Shown here piece by piece: positions 16,187-24,396 of a DNA stretch of 58,895 nt. How positions within the stretch are numbered: position 1 is the first letter of the stretch; each line of letters starts with the position of its first letter. Both the position numbers and the translations under genes were made by a program. The stretch comes from Collinsella sp. GTDB taxonomy: Bacteria > Actinomycetota > Coriobacteriia > Coriobacteriales > Coriobacteriaceae. Where the stretch lies: assembly GCA_018376905.1 (NCBI GenBank), contig JAHAAK010000012.1, positions 1-58,895 on the forward strand, in the 5' to 3' direction. The notes under the pieces were generated by a model, which was given only the letters and a program-made list of their open reading frames with translations, searched no databases and was not told where the DNA came from.

Positions 16187-16888
16187 AACCCCTCCAATCG
16201 GCGTTTGGGATGATACTTGTATCATATCAGAATTAACGATAAACGATAAATAATTACGGATACTGAGTAAGTAATGATTGAAAACGATTAGCGTGAGCTA
16301 TTAGCTCATTTTGGATGCCGGAGTTTGGCGTTCGGGGGATGAGGACAAATGCCAAAATTTCCTGTGATCGCGCAAGCGTTCCATCGCGTTTCCCTAATTC
16401 ATCTGGGAAAACAACTGCAAACGATTGCAAGTAACCGGTGAACGGTCGAAAACTACCGTTCACCGATAATCTCAAAACTGGTTCTAACTGGTATTAAGTC
16501 AAAAAGACCAATTCACATATCTTCACAATGACCTGCAATTTTTCTACACGCTATTTTTAGCCGCCCTGCGTTGTTTAGACACAGGAAAAGATCCGATTTT
16601 TTGCCAAAGCATTTCGAAACGGTTTCAAAACCGCAGGTAGAAGTGTTAACGACCGGTAAACGGTCGATTTATCACCGTGAGCGGTGCAAAAACGTTTTAC
16701 CGTATGAATCAACGAAAGCGACCTCTTCTGGGGTGATATAGTGACAACAACACGTCACGTGGTTACTACCAGTTTAGAAACCACTGGTCTTCAAAGAACG
16801 CTTTCTAAGAAGCTTTAAGGGCGAGTGCCCGCTGGCTTCCGAAAATCATCGGACTCAGATTGTACACACCTTCGGAAGGGAAATTTGA
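16187..16888 (+). promoter_or_regulatory. Control region of the amino-sugar PTS operon
   Basis: About 700 non-coding bases packed with operator-like dyads. There is a cre/LacI-type site TGCAAACGATTGCA at 16416-16429. A perfect 11-bp dyad CGGTGAACGGT lies at 16436-16446 and 16455-16465. GAAACGGTTTC lies at 16616-16626, and a CGGTAAACGGT copy at 16654-16664. CTGGT half-sites lie at 16477-16493, and CGTGGTTACTACCAG lies at 16758-16772. A TATAGT box lies at 16736-16741 without a clear -35. This is far more elaborate than a simple PTS promoter and implies several regulators. Confidence 0.6.
16758..16772. promoter_or_regulatory. GntR/UTRA operator upstream of PTS IIA
   Basis: TGGTTACTACCAG at 16760-16772 is identical over 13 bases to the site before agaS (21053-21065). 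The pattern TGGT-n4/5-ACCA resembles NagR/DasR-type operators, and a regulator of that family is encoded at 20281. A second half-site, ACCACTGGT, follows at 16780-16788. Confidence 0.65.
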
Positions 16889-17332
16889 ATGGTTGGCTTT
16901 ATTCTTACCGGTCATGGACAGTTCGCACCCGGCCTTGCAAGCGCTATCGCTATGGTTGCCGGCGACCAGCCTGCTTTTACCGTCGTTCCTTTTGAGGGCG
17001 ACCAGGCCGCATCCTACGGTGAGGATCTCCGCGCCGCTATTACCGCCATGCGCGAGGAGTGCGATGGCGTGCTCGTCTTTACCGACCTGCTTGGCGGCAC
17101 CCCGTTCAACCAGTCGATGATGATTGCCCAGGATGTCGACAACGTCGAGGTTCTGACTGGCACCAACCTTCCCATGGTTATTGAGCTTCTGTTCCTCCGC
17201 GGCAATGCCACGCTCGCCGAGCTTGGCGAGCAGGCCGTGACCGTTGGCCAGACGGGCGTCACCGCCCAGACGGTCGCATCCGTTGCCGGCTCCGAGGAAG
17301 AGGATATCTTCGGCGACGAGGACGGCATCTAA
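16889..17332 (+). CDS. agaF: PTS EIIA, mannose/galactosamine family
   Basis: The cytoplasmic phosphocarrier that takes phosphate from HPr. The 147-residue protein starts MVGFILTGHG, placing the phosphorylated His at residue 9, and has the TDLLGGTPFN motif of mannose-family IIA domains. It ends in an acidic tail. Its stop overlaps the yajC start (TAATG). The neighbours (IIB, IIC, IID, AgaS, deacetylase) indicate an amino sugar, most likely N-acetylgalactosamine; the sugar is inference. Confidence 0.92.
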   Translation: MVGFILTGHGQFAPGLASAIAMVAGDQPAFTVVPFEGDQAASYGEDLRAAITAMREECDGVLVFTDLLGGTPFNQSMMIAQDVDNVEVLTGTNLPMVIELLFLRGNATLAELGEQAVTVGQTGVTAQTVASVAGSEEEDIFGDEDGI

Positions 17333-17613
17333 TGGCCGATTTCGGAGCCAACGTCCTGAGCTCCTCGGTCGCCCTTTTAGGCCTGCTTGTCATCATGGGC
17401 TTGATTTACACCATCTGGTCGCAAATCAACATGAAGAAGAAGCAGAAGTACTTCAAGGAGCTGCACACCGAGCTCAAGCCGGGTCAAGAGGTTTTTTTCG
17501 CCGGCGGTATCTACGGAACCGTCAAAGGCATCGAAGGCGAGAAGGTCCAGATCAAAGTCCGATCCGGAGCCGTCGTAGATGTTTCGCGTTACGCGATTCA
17601 GGAGATCAAGTAA
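17332..17613 (+). CDS. yajC: YajC-like protein inside the PTS operon
   Basis: A 93-residue protein with one N-terminal TM helix (about residues 8-28) followed by the YajC domain, including KPGQEVFFAGGIYGTVKGIE. YajC is an accessory of the SecDF translocase, but YajC-like genes also occur inside mannose-family PTS operons for host glycans, for instance in streptococci. Here it overlaps the IIA stop and precedes IIB, so it is made with the transporter. No secD or secF is nearby. A role in membrane insertion or function of IIC/IID is plausible but unproven. Confidence 0.88.
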   Translation: MADFGANVLSSSVALLGLLVIMGLIYTIWSQINMKKKQKYFKELHTELKPGQEVFFAGGIYGTVKGIEGEKVQIKVRSGAVVDVSRYAIQEIK

Positions 17614-17649
17614 CTGTCGTCAGCAAATAACGAAAGGAAGCTGATCAAC

Positions 17650-18132
17650 ATGGCAGAACCCAACATTCTTCTTACCCGCATCGATAACCGACTGGTTCAT
17701 GGTCAGGTTGCCACCCAGTGGAACTCCACCCTGGGCTCCAACCTCATCCTCGTCGCCAACGACGACGTGGCGTCCAACACCATGCGCCAGAACCTCATGA
17801 AGATGGCCGCTCCCGCCGGCGTCGCTACGCGTTTCTTCTCTCTGCAGAAGACCATCGACGTCATTGGCAAGGCGAGCCCGCGCCAGAAGATCTTCATCGT
17901 GGCCGAAACACCGGAAGACGTGCTTACGCTCGTCAAGGGCGGTGTGCCTATAAAGAAGGTAAACATCGGCAACATGCACATGTCGGAAGGAAAGCGCCAA
18001 GTCGCCACCTCCGTCGCAGTTAACGACGAGGATGTCGCTGCGTTTAAAGAGCTGCAGGAATTGGGGGTGGAGTTGGAGATCAGGCGCGTTCCGAGCACGC
18101 CTGTTGAGGACACGAGCAAGCTCTTCTCGTAA
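17650..18132 (+). CDS. agaV: PTS EIIB, mannose/galactosamine family
   Basis: A 160-residue cytoplasmic phosphocarrier receiving phosphate from EIIA. The motif LLTRIDNRLVHGQVATQW carries the active His at residue 17, and the fold continues through KGGVPIKKVNIGNMHM, all typical. It lies 36 bases after yajC with AAAGGAAG upstream of its ATG. A degenerate paralogue lacking this His lies at 42504. The downstream IIC gene is 90 bases away. Confidence 0.93.
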   Translation: MAEPNILLTRIDNRLVHGQVATQWNSTLGSNLILVANDDVASNTMRQNLMKMAAPAGVATRFFSLQKTIDVIGKASPRQKIFIVAETPEDVLTLVKGGVPIKKVNIGNMHMSEGKRQVATSVAVNDEDVAAFKELQELGVELEIRRVPSTPVEDTSKLFS

Positions 18133-18222
18133 TCCTCGTGATCCACGTTGTCAGGAGTGAAACCCTGACGTTCTGTACGTGAAATCCAAAGTGCGTACAT
18201 ACATTTTGAAAGGAGGAGCAAG

Positions 18223-19023
18223 ATGGAATACTCGATCATCCAGATCGCTCTGGTCTTCGTCGTCACGTTCATCGCGGCAATCGACCAGTTTGACTTCCTC
18301 GAGTCTCTCTATCAGCCCATCGTCACCGGCGCCGTCATCGGTCTTATCCTTGGCGACCTCAACACCGGTCTTCTCGTGGGTGGTACCTATCAGCTCATGA
18401 CGATCGGCAACATGCCGATCGGAGGCGCTCAGCCGCCTAACGCCGTCATCGGCGGCATCATGGCAGCCATTCTCGCTATCGCCACGGGCCTCGAGCCCAA
18501 CGCGGCAGTCGGCCTCGCCATTCCGTTCGCTCTGCTTGGCCAGCTTGGCGTTACCCTGGTCTTCACGCTTATGTCCCCGCTTATGTCCACGGCCGATAAC
18601 ATGGCTCACAACGCGGACACCAAGGGCATCGAGCGCCTGAACTACTTCGCCATGGCTCTGCTCGGCCTGATCTTCGCTGTTGTCGTCACCCTGTTCTTCA
18701 TCGCTGGCGCTACCATCGGTCAGACCATCGCTTCTGCCATCCCGACTTGGCTGCAGACCGGTCTCTCCGCTGCAGGCGGCATGATGCGCTTTGTCGGCTT
18801 CGCCGTCCTGCTCAAGGTTATGATGAACCGCGATATGTGGGGCTTCTTCCTCATGGGCTTTGGCCTCGCGCTCATCACCGTTGCCAACGATTCGCTGGCA
18901 ACCCCTGCTCTGCTCATCCTCGCTCTCATCGGCTTCGGCATCGCTTTCTGGGACTTCCAGCAGCAGACCGAGCTGAAGGGTGCAGCTGTTTCTGACGGAG
19001 GTGACTTCGAAGATGGCATCTAA
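18223..19023 (+). CDS. agaW: PTS EIIC, mannose/galactosamine family
   Basis: The sugar-translocating membrane subunit, 266 residues with about seven to eight hydrophobic segments. The sequence DQFDFLESLYQPIVTGAV and the glycine-rich NMPIGGAQPPNAVIGG near residue 67 are typical of the IIC (ManY/AgaW) family. It has AAAGGAGG upstream of its ATG and overlaps the IID gene by 11 bases, so the two membrane subunits are translationally coupled. Confidence 0.93.
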   Translation: MEYSIIQIALVFVVTFIAAIDQFDFLESLYQPIVTGAVIGLILGDLNTGLLVGGTYQLMTIGNMPIGGAQPPNAVIGGIMAAILAIATGLEPNAAVGLAIPFALLGQLGVTLVFTLMSPLMSTADNMAHNADTKGIERLNYFAMALLGLIFAVVVTLFFIAGATIGQTIASAIPTWLQTGLSAAGGMMRFVGFAVLLKVMMNRDMWGFFLMGFGLALITVANDSLATPALLILALIGFGIAFWDFQQQTELKGAAVSDGGDFEDGI

Positions 19024-20095
19024 TGAGTATGTGATCCCGGAGCACTACGAGGATCTCACTCCTGCTCCGCAGCTCGACCAGAAGACCCTCAACAAGATGG
19101 CTTGGCGCTCCTGCTTCCTGCAGGCATCGTTCAACTACGAGCGCATGCAGGCCGCTGGCTGGCTTTACTCCATCATCCCCGGTCTGGAGAAGATCCACAC
19201 CAACAAGAACGACCTCGCGGCTTCCATGAGCCACAACCTGGAGTTCTTCAACACTCACCCGTTCCTCGTCACCTTTGTTATGGGCATCGTGCTTTCGCTC
19301 GAGCAGAACAAGGTTGACATCCCCACGATCCGCGCCGTCCGCGTCGCCGCAATGGGCCCGCTCGGTGGTATCGGTGACGCCCTGTTCTGGCTGACGCTCG
19401 TGCCTATCACGGCCGGCATCACCTCCAACATGGCCATCAACGGCAACGCCGCTGCGCCGATCATCTTCCTGGTGATCTTCAACGCCGTCCAGTTCGCTCT
19501 GCGCTTCTGGCTCATGAACTGGTCCTACAAGCTTGGCACCAGCGCTATTGACGCTCTGACCGCCAACATGCAGGCCTTCACGCGTGCCGCTTCCATCATG
19601 GGCGTCTTCGTCGTCGGTTGCCTGGTCGTCACCATGGGTGGCACCCAGATCAACCTCCAGATCCCCAACGGCACCACCCGTGGTCTCTCCGCTACTACCG
19701 TGATCGTCTCCGAGAAGGAGGCCGAGAACTTCACCGGTATGGAGGGCATCGATACCGAGACCGCTGAGGCCGGCACCATCGCCATGACCGATGAGGACGG
19801 CAACGCCCTCACCGCTTCCGATGCCGACGGCAACGCTGTCGAGTGCGGCGTCACCGATCTGGGCAACGGCATGGAGTCCGTTACCTACGGCACCGTCACC
19901 GAGGATCCGGTCAACTTCTCCGTTGCCGACACCCTCAACACCATCGTCCCGAAGCTCGTCCCGCTTATGCTTACGCTGCTGCTTTACTACATGTTCGCTA
20001 AGCACAGCTGGACCCCGACCAAGGGCATTCTCCTGCTCTTTGTCCTTGGCATCCTGGGCGCTGGCCCGCTTGGTCTCTGGCCGAGCATCTGGTAA
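19013..20095 (+). CDS. agaD: PTS EIID, mannose/galactosamine family, with insertion
   Basis: The second membrane subunit of the permease. The start is ATG 19013, preceded by GGAGGTGA. MAWRSCFLQASFNYERMQ and GPLGGIGDALFW are family hallmarks. At 360 residues it is longer than the usual 270-300. The excess is a hydrophilic block at roughly residues 220-300 (TEDGNALTASDADGNAVE-like, Glu/Thr/Asp-rich), placed between TM segments. The C-terminal TM helices end normally at GLWPSIW. It is the last gene before a terminator. Confidence 0.92.
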   Translation: MASNEYVIPEHYEDLTPAPQLDQKTLNKMAWRSCFLQASFNYERMQAAGWLYSIIPGLEKIHTNKNDLAASMSHNLEFFNTHPFLVTFVMGIVLSLEQNKVDIPTIRAVRVAAMGPLGGIGDALFWLTLVPITAGITSNMAINGNAAAPIIFLVIFNAVQFALRFWLMNWSYKLGTSAIDALTANMQAFTRAASIMGVFVVGCLVVTMGGTQINLQIPNGTTRGLSATTVIVSEKEAENFTGMEGIDTETAEAGTIAMTDEDGNALTASDADGNAVECGVTDLGNGMESVTYGTVTEDPVNFSVADTLNTIVPKLVPLMLTLLLYYMFAKHSWTPTKGILLLFVLGILGAGPLGLWPSIW

Positions 20096-20161
20096 GGCTC
20101 TAGCTTGAGGGGTGTGTCCCTACGCGGCTCACACCCCGACCCCTTAAGCCATGTGTATGTT

Positions 20162-20198
20162 AAAAGCCGCGTGCTCGAAAGAGCGCGCGGCTTTTGTA
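20162..20198 (+). terminator. Terminator of the PTS operon
   Basis: AAAAGCCGCG pairs with CGCGGCTTTT (TGCTCGAAAGAGCG loop) and continues into TTTTG. Confidence 0.9.
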
Positions 20199-20201
20199 TT
20201 C

Positions 20202-20231
20202 TTGATGAGTCGGGTGTTACAGACTGATAAT
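20202..20231 (+). promoter_or_regulatory. Promoter of the gntR gene
   Basis: TTGATG at 20202-20207 is followed after 17-18 bases by TGATAAT (20225-20231), giving a transcript start about 40 bases before the regulator gene. Confidence 0.5.
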
Positions 20232-20280
20232 GCTTAACACCCTAGGTAGTTAGCCGAATTCGAGCAAAAGGGAGGATAGG

Positions 20281-21012
20281 ATGACGATCGGAGCGCGCAA
20301 ACAGCCCCTTTACGATCAGCTGGTCGATATTCTGACCGAAAAGATTGACCATGAATATCATGCCGGCGACATGATTCCTTCCGAGCGCGAACTTTCGGAG
20401 CGCTATGGTCTCTCACGCACCACGGTGCGCCTGGCTCTGCAGGAACTGGAGCGTTTAGGACTGGTGGTTCGGCAGCACGGTCGCGGTACCTTTGTGACCG
20501 ACCGTTCGGCAAAGGCAACCAATCTTATGCAGTCCTACAGCTTTACCGAGCAGATGCGCGCGATGGGCCGCGACCCCGAGACCACGATTCTCGAGTTTTG
20601 CGAGATGGAGGCCGATAAGAATCTGGCCGAGCATATGGGATTGCGTATCGGCGATCGCATTTTTAAGCTCAAGCGCCTTCGTTCTGCCGACAACATGCCC
20701 ATGATGGTCGAACGCAGCTATCTACCGGTTCGTCAATTTCTGTCCCTAAAGCGGCCGCTGCTGGAGCGTAAGCCGCTTTACGATGTGATTGAGCAAGACT
20801 TTCAGCAAAAGATACGTGTGGCCGAAGAGGAATTCTATGCGAGCATAGCCCGTCCCACCGATGCCCACCTTTTGGGAATTGTCGAGGGTTCGCCCGTGCT
20901 TGATTTGGTCAGGACTACGTATAACGAGTCAAACGAGGTTGTGGAGTATACACTCTCGGTTGCTCGTGCCGATCAGTTTAAATACAAGGTTTATCACCAG
21001 CGTAGCAACTAG
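20281..21012 (+). CDS. GntR-family (HutC/UTRA) regulator
   Basis: A 243-residue repressor. Residues 1-75 are the winged helix of GntR proteins (PLYDQLVDILTEKI, then IPSERELSERYGLSRTTVR, then GRGTFV). Residues 90-240 are a UTRA effector domain (SFTEQMRAMGRDPETTILE, then ERSYLP and VVEYTLSVARADQFKY). This is the type that senses phosphorylated amino sugars (NagR/AgaR-like). It lies between the PTS operon and agaS, both of which carry the same CTGGTTACTACCAG-type operator, so it probably represses both. An AGGGAGGA site precedes the ATG. Confidence 0.92.
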   Translation: MTIGARKQPLYDQLVDILTEKIDHEYHAGDMIPSERELSERYGLSRTTVRLALQELERLGLVVRQHGRGTFVTDRSAKATNLMQSYSFTEQMRAMGRDPETTILEFCEMEADKNLAEHMGLRIGDRIFKLKRLRSADNMPMMVERSYLPVRQFLSLKRPLLERKPLYDVIEQDFQQKIRVAEEEFYASIARPTDAHLLGIVEGSPVLDLVRTTYNESNEVVEYTLSVARADQFKYKVYHQRSN

Positions 21013-21050
21013 TGTCCGCATCGTTTCCATATGGTGATTCTTTGCATTTA

Positions 21051-21087
21051 ACTGGTTACTACCAGATAACCAACCGAAGTGTATAAT
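21051..21087 (+). promoter_or_regulatory. Operator and promoter of agaS
   Basis: A perfect dyad CTGGTTACTACCAG (21052-21065) overlaps the expected -35 region, with TATAAT at 21082-21087. A bound repressor would block polymerase directly. It shares 13 identical bases with the site at 16760. Confidence 0.75.
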
Positions 21088-21126
21088 TGCACGTCAGAGG
21101 TTTACTTCTAGAGAGAGGTATTAGAA

Positions 21127-22293
21127 ATGATCGAGAAGAGTGTCGAGGAGCTCACCGAGCTCGGCGCCCAGATCACCACGGCCGAGATTGCTCAGCAGCC
21201 CGAGCTTTGGCGTGATACGCTCAACATCTATCGCGAGAACAAGGAGGCCATCGAGGCCTTCCTGGCCGAGGCTCGCGCTATGGGCGAGGGCCGTCTGTCC
21301 GTTGTCTTCACTGGTGCCGGTACGTCCGACTACGTTGGCGATACCTGCGCCCCGTACCTGCGTCACGCTGGCAACACTGATCTCTACGACTTTAAGCCCA
21401 TCGCCACGACCGACATCGTGAGCGCCCCGCGCGACTTCCTACGCGCCGAGGATCCCACGCTCGTGGTTTCCTTTGCCCGCTCTGGCAACAGCCCCGAGAG
21501 CCTTGCCGCCGTTGCCGTTGCCAAGGAGCTCGTCCACAACGTCAAGTTCCTCAACATCACTTGCGCTCCCGAGGGCAAGCTCGCCGTCGAGTCTGCCGAT
21601 GATCCCAACGCGCTGACGCTGCTCATTCCGCGCGCCAACGACAAGGGCTTCGCCATGACCGGTTCTTATTCCTGCATGACCCTGCTCTCCACCCTTATTT
21701 TCGACACTGCCTCTGACGAGCAGAAGGCCGAGTGGGTCGAGACCATCGCCAAGATGGGCGAGGAGGTCATCTCCCGTGAGCCCGAGATCGCCGATTACCT
21801 GGCTGGCGACTTCAACCGCGTGACCTACTTGGGTTCTGGCTCCTTCGGTGGCCTTGCCCAGGAGAGCCAGCTCAAGATCCTTGAGCTCGCTCACGGTCTG
21901 GTCGCTACTTCCTACGACACCTCCATGGGCTATCGTCACGGACCTAAGTCCTTCGTCGACGATAAGACGCTCGTCTTCGTGTTCGTCAATAACGACGCCT
22001 ACACCCGTCAGTACGACATCGACATCCTCAACGAGATCGGTGGCGACGAGATCGCTCAGCACACCATCGCCGTTCAGCAGGAAGGTGCCACCGTCTATGA
22101 GGGTGAGTCCTTCACCTTTAAGGGCTACGAGGCACTTCCCGAGGGCTACCTTGCTCTGCCGTTCGTGATGTTTGCCCAGGCTATCAGCCTGCTCAACTCC
22201 GTGCGCGTGGGCAACACGCCCGATACGCCGAGCCCCACCGGCACGGTCAACCGCGTGGTTAAGGGCGTGACGATTCACCCCTTCACCGCTTAA
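21127..22293 (+). CDS. agaS: AgaS-type SIS-domain aldose-ketose isomerase
   Basis: A 388-residue sugar isomerase with two SIS domains (the first about residues 55-200, with VVFTGAGTSDYVGD; the second from about 220, with VTYLGSGSFGGLAQESQLK). AgaS deaminates and isomerises galactosamine-6-phosphate to tagatose-6-phosphate. The active-site region YRHGPKSFVDDKT is present, as in the family. It sits behind a GntR operator and just before the deacetylase gene, consistent with consecutive steps. It could act on glucosamine-6-phosphate instead, but the nearby LacC-like kinase favours the galacto branch. Confidence 0.9.
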   Translation: MIEKSVEELTELGAQITTAEIAQQPELWRDTLNIYRENKEAIEAFLAEARAMGEGRLSVVFTGAGTSDYVGDTCAPYLRHAGNTDLYDFKPIATTDIVSAPRDFLRAEDPTLVVSFARSGNSPESLAAVAVAKELVHNVKFLNITCAPEGKLAVESADDPNALTLLIPRANDKGFAMTGSYSCMTLLSTLIFDTASDEQKAEWVETIAKMGEEVISREPEIADYLAGDFNRVTYLGSGSFGGLAQESQLKILELAHGLVATSYDTSMGYRHGPKSFVDDKTLVFVFVNNDAYTRQYDIDILNEIGGDEIAQHTIAVQQEGATVYEGESFTFKGYEALPEGYLALPFVMFAQAISLLNSVRVGNTPDTPSPTGTVNRVVKGVTIHPFTA

Positions 22294-22311
22294 TCGCGTC
22301 CCCCTGTAGGG

Positions 22312-22349
22312 GCGCCCGTCCGCTCATAACGGCGGGCGGGCGCTTTTTG
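22312..22349 (+). terminator. Terminator after agaS
   Basis: GCGCCCGTCCG pairs with CGGGCGGGCGC and is followed by TTTTTGTTT. Confidence 0.9.
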
Positions 22350-22410
22350 TTTTACGTGAGCTGGGTATAAGCATCACTACAGTCAACTGCTTTAGAAGCA
22401 AGGAGTGCAT

Positions 22411-23580
22411 ATGAGCACGTACGCAATTAAGGCTGACAAGTTCTTCTTGCCGGCAGGCCCGCAACTGGGCGGCTATCTTATGGTCGAGGATGGCGTCTTT
22501 GGCGCCTGGCAGGCCGACGAGCCCTCTTGCGAGATTAAGGACTACACGGGATCGTGGATCGCACCGGGTATGGTCGATACTCACATCCATGGCTTCTACA
22601 ACCACTCAACTACCGATAACGATCCCGAGGGCATCGATATCAGCTCGACCGAGCTCGCCCGTCGCGGCACCACCAGCTGGCTGCCCACGACGTTCACCGA
22701 TGGCGTCGAGCAGATCAAGGACGCCTGCGCCGCCATCGCTCAGGCGGACGAGGGCCGCGGCCCCGACTTCTGCGGTGCTCGCATTCAGGGCATCTACCTG
22801 GAGGGCCCCTTCTTTACCATGAAGCACGTGGGCGCTCAGAACCCCGCTTATCTTATCGACCCCTCCGAGGAGGTCTTCGATCAGTGGCAGGAGGCTGCGG
22901 GTGGTCGCATCGTCAAGAGCGCCATGGCGGCCGAGCGCGACGGTGCCGCTGCTTATGCGGCTGCTCTGAATGCCAAGGGTGTGGTGACCAGCATCGGTCA
23001 CTCCGACGCCACCTATGATGAGTGCATCGCCGCCATCAATGCCGGTGCCAGCTGCTTTACGCATACCTATAACGGCCAGCGCGGACTGCATCACCGCGAG
23101 CCCGGTGTCGTGGGTGCTGCCATGTCCACGCCCGAGACCTACGCCGAGATCATCTGTGACGGCAAGCACGTAAACCCTGCCGCCATCAAGGCACTGCTGC
23201 AGGCAAAGGGCTGGCAGCACACGGTGCTCATCACCGACTGCCTGGGTTGCGGTGGCATGCCCGAGGGCAGCTACACCAGTGGTGGTATGGACGTCATCAT
23301 GAAGGACAACCTGTGCTGGCTCGCCGACGGCAAGAGCATTGCCGGCTCGGTGCTCACGCTTGCCCAGGGCGTCAAGAACATCGTCGACTGGGGCATCGCC
23401 AGCGCCGATATCGCCATTCGCATGGCAACCGAGGTGCCGGCACGCTCCGCGCACATCGAGGGTAAGTGCGGCAGCATCATGCCGGGTCGCGACGCCGACT
23501 TTGTCGTGTTCGACCATGATCTCACCCTCGTCGAGACGTATGTTGGCGGCCAGAGCGTCGGCAACGCCTTTACCGAGTAA
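22411..23580 (+). CDS. nagA: N-acetylhexosamine-6-phosphate deacetylase (NagA/AgaA)
   Basis: Removes acetate from GlcNAc-6-P or GalNAc-6-P. The 389-residue amidohydrolase has the metal site DTHIHGF near residue 54, LEGPFF, GHSDATYDE, FTHTYNGQ (equivalent to THLFNAM), and the catalytic Asp in ITDCLGCGG. The C-terminus (GRDADFVVFD then VGGQSVGNAFTE) is intact and is duplicated as a fragment after lacC. The start is ATG 22411 with AGGAG 5 bases upstream. The GlcNAc versus GalNAc preference cannot be read directly; context favours GalNAc. Confidence 0.92.
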   Translation: MSTYAIKADKFFLPAGPQLGGYLMVEDGVFGAWQADEPSCEIKDYTGSWIAPGMVDTHIHGFYNHSTTDNDPEGIDISSTELARRGTTSWLPTTFTDGVEQIKDACAAIAQADEGRGPDFCGARIQGIYLEGPFFTMKHVGAQNPAYLIDPSEEVFDQWQEAAGGRIVKSAMAAERDGAAAYAAALNAKGVVTSIGHSDATYDECIAAINAGASCFTHTYNGQRGLHHREPGVVGAAMSTPETYAEIICDGKHVNPAAIKALLQAKGWQHTVLITDCLGCGGMPEGSYTSGGMDVIMKDNLCWLADGKSIAGSVLTLAQGVKNIVDWGIASADIAIRMATEVPARSAHIEGKCGSIMPGRDADFVVFDHDLTLVETYVGGQSVGNAFTE

Positions 23581-23587
23581 CGATAGA

Positions 23588-23627
23588 AAAAGACGGCGGG
23601 CCCGAATCTGCTCGGACCCGCCGTATG
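23588..23627 (-). terminator. Terminator for the convergent flavodoxin gene
   Basis: ACGGCGGGTCCGA pairs with TCGGGCCCGCCGT, read on the minus strand, and runs into CTTTTTC. It also separates nagA from the opposing gene. Confidence 0.85.
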
Positions 23628-23649
23628 GGTTAAACGCTCAAAAGCACCT

Positions 23650-24240
23650 TCACAGTTGCAGCTTGTTAGCGATCTTCTTTGCCGTGCGCTTAACGCCGGC
23701 CACCAGACCTCCTGCAGGATGCTCCTTCTCGTATGCTAGGCGCTTCTCACGCTTGACGTACTCCTCGACGATGATATCGCCATATTCGTCTTCGATCTTG
23801 TCGAAGAAGTCGACGGCGCCCTTAATTTCCTCAGCGGTCGGGTGTCCCTTTTGGACACCGCCGGCGAGTTTGAACGGCCCCCACGTATCAAAGCCGGGGC
23901 AGCCGTAGACACCCATAAAGATGGCCTGCCTCATGCGGCAGATGCCATCGATATCCTTGCCGTACCACTTGTTTTTGCCACCGTAGGTCATAAGGCCAAA
24001 CACCTTGTCCTGCGGCTGCAGCACGTTCGTGAGCACGCGTGCCATATCCTTGTCGATCTCGGAGTAATAGATGCCCGTGGCGACGCCGATTAGATGATAT
24101 TCGTGCAGGTTGGGGTACTCGTTTTTGCCGAGTGACTTCACGTCGAGGGTATCGATCTCGGGGTGCGCCTCGACGATGGCGTCCACGAGCTTTTTCGTAT
24201 TGCCGTGATGGCGCGAGGCGTAGAGGATGATGGTTCGCAT
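23650..24240 (-). CDS. Flavodoxin-family protein
   Basis: A 196-residue FMN-binding protein. The N-terminus MRTIILYASRHHGNTKKLVD carries the phosphate-binding loop (S/T-x-x-G-N-T type), and FGLMTYGGKNKWYGKD lies where the second flavin loop is expected. The tail is basic (KREKRLAYEKE) and amphipathic, perhaps membrane-associating. The start is ATG 24240 (AAAGG upstream); the frame opens 10 codons earlier. It is transcribed against its neighbours and is not obviously linked to sugar use. Confidence 0.87.
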   Translation of the reverse strand: MRTIILYASRHHGNTKKLVDAIVEAHPEIDTLDVKSLGKNEYPNLHEYHLIGVATGIYYSEIDKDMARVLTNVLQPQDKVFGLMTYGGKNKWYGKDIDGICRMRQAIFMGVYGCPGFDTWGPFKLAGGVQKGHPTAEEIKGAVDFFDKIEDEYGDIIVEEYVKREKRLAYEKEHPAGGLVAGVKRTAKKIANKLQL

Positions 24241-24396
24241 AAGAAGGCCTTTCAGCTGTAATTGCATCAATGTCTGTATGGTACCCCGTTACATGGCTGG
24301 GATACCGGACGCATCGATGAACGTGCGGGTTTGTCCTTTGGTCAGGGCCGAGACGGGTACTTGCGAGCAAAAAGCAGTTGTTCGAAAGGATGGGCA

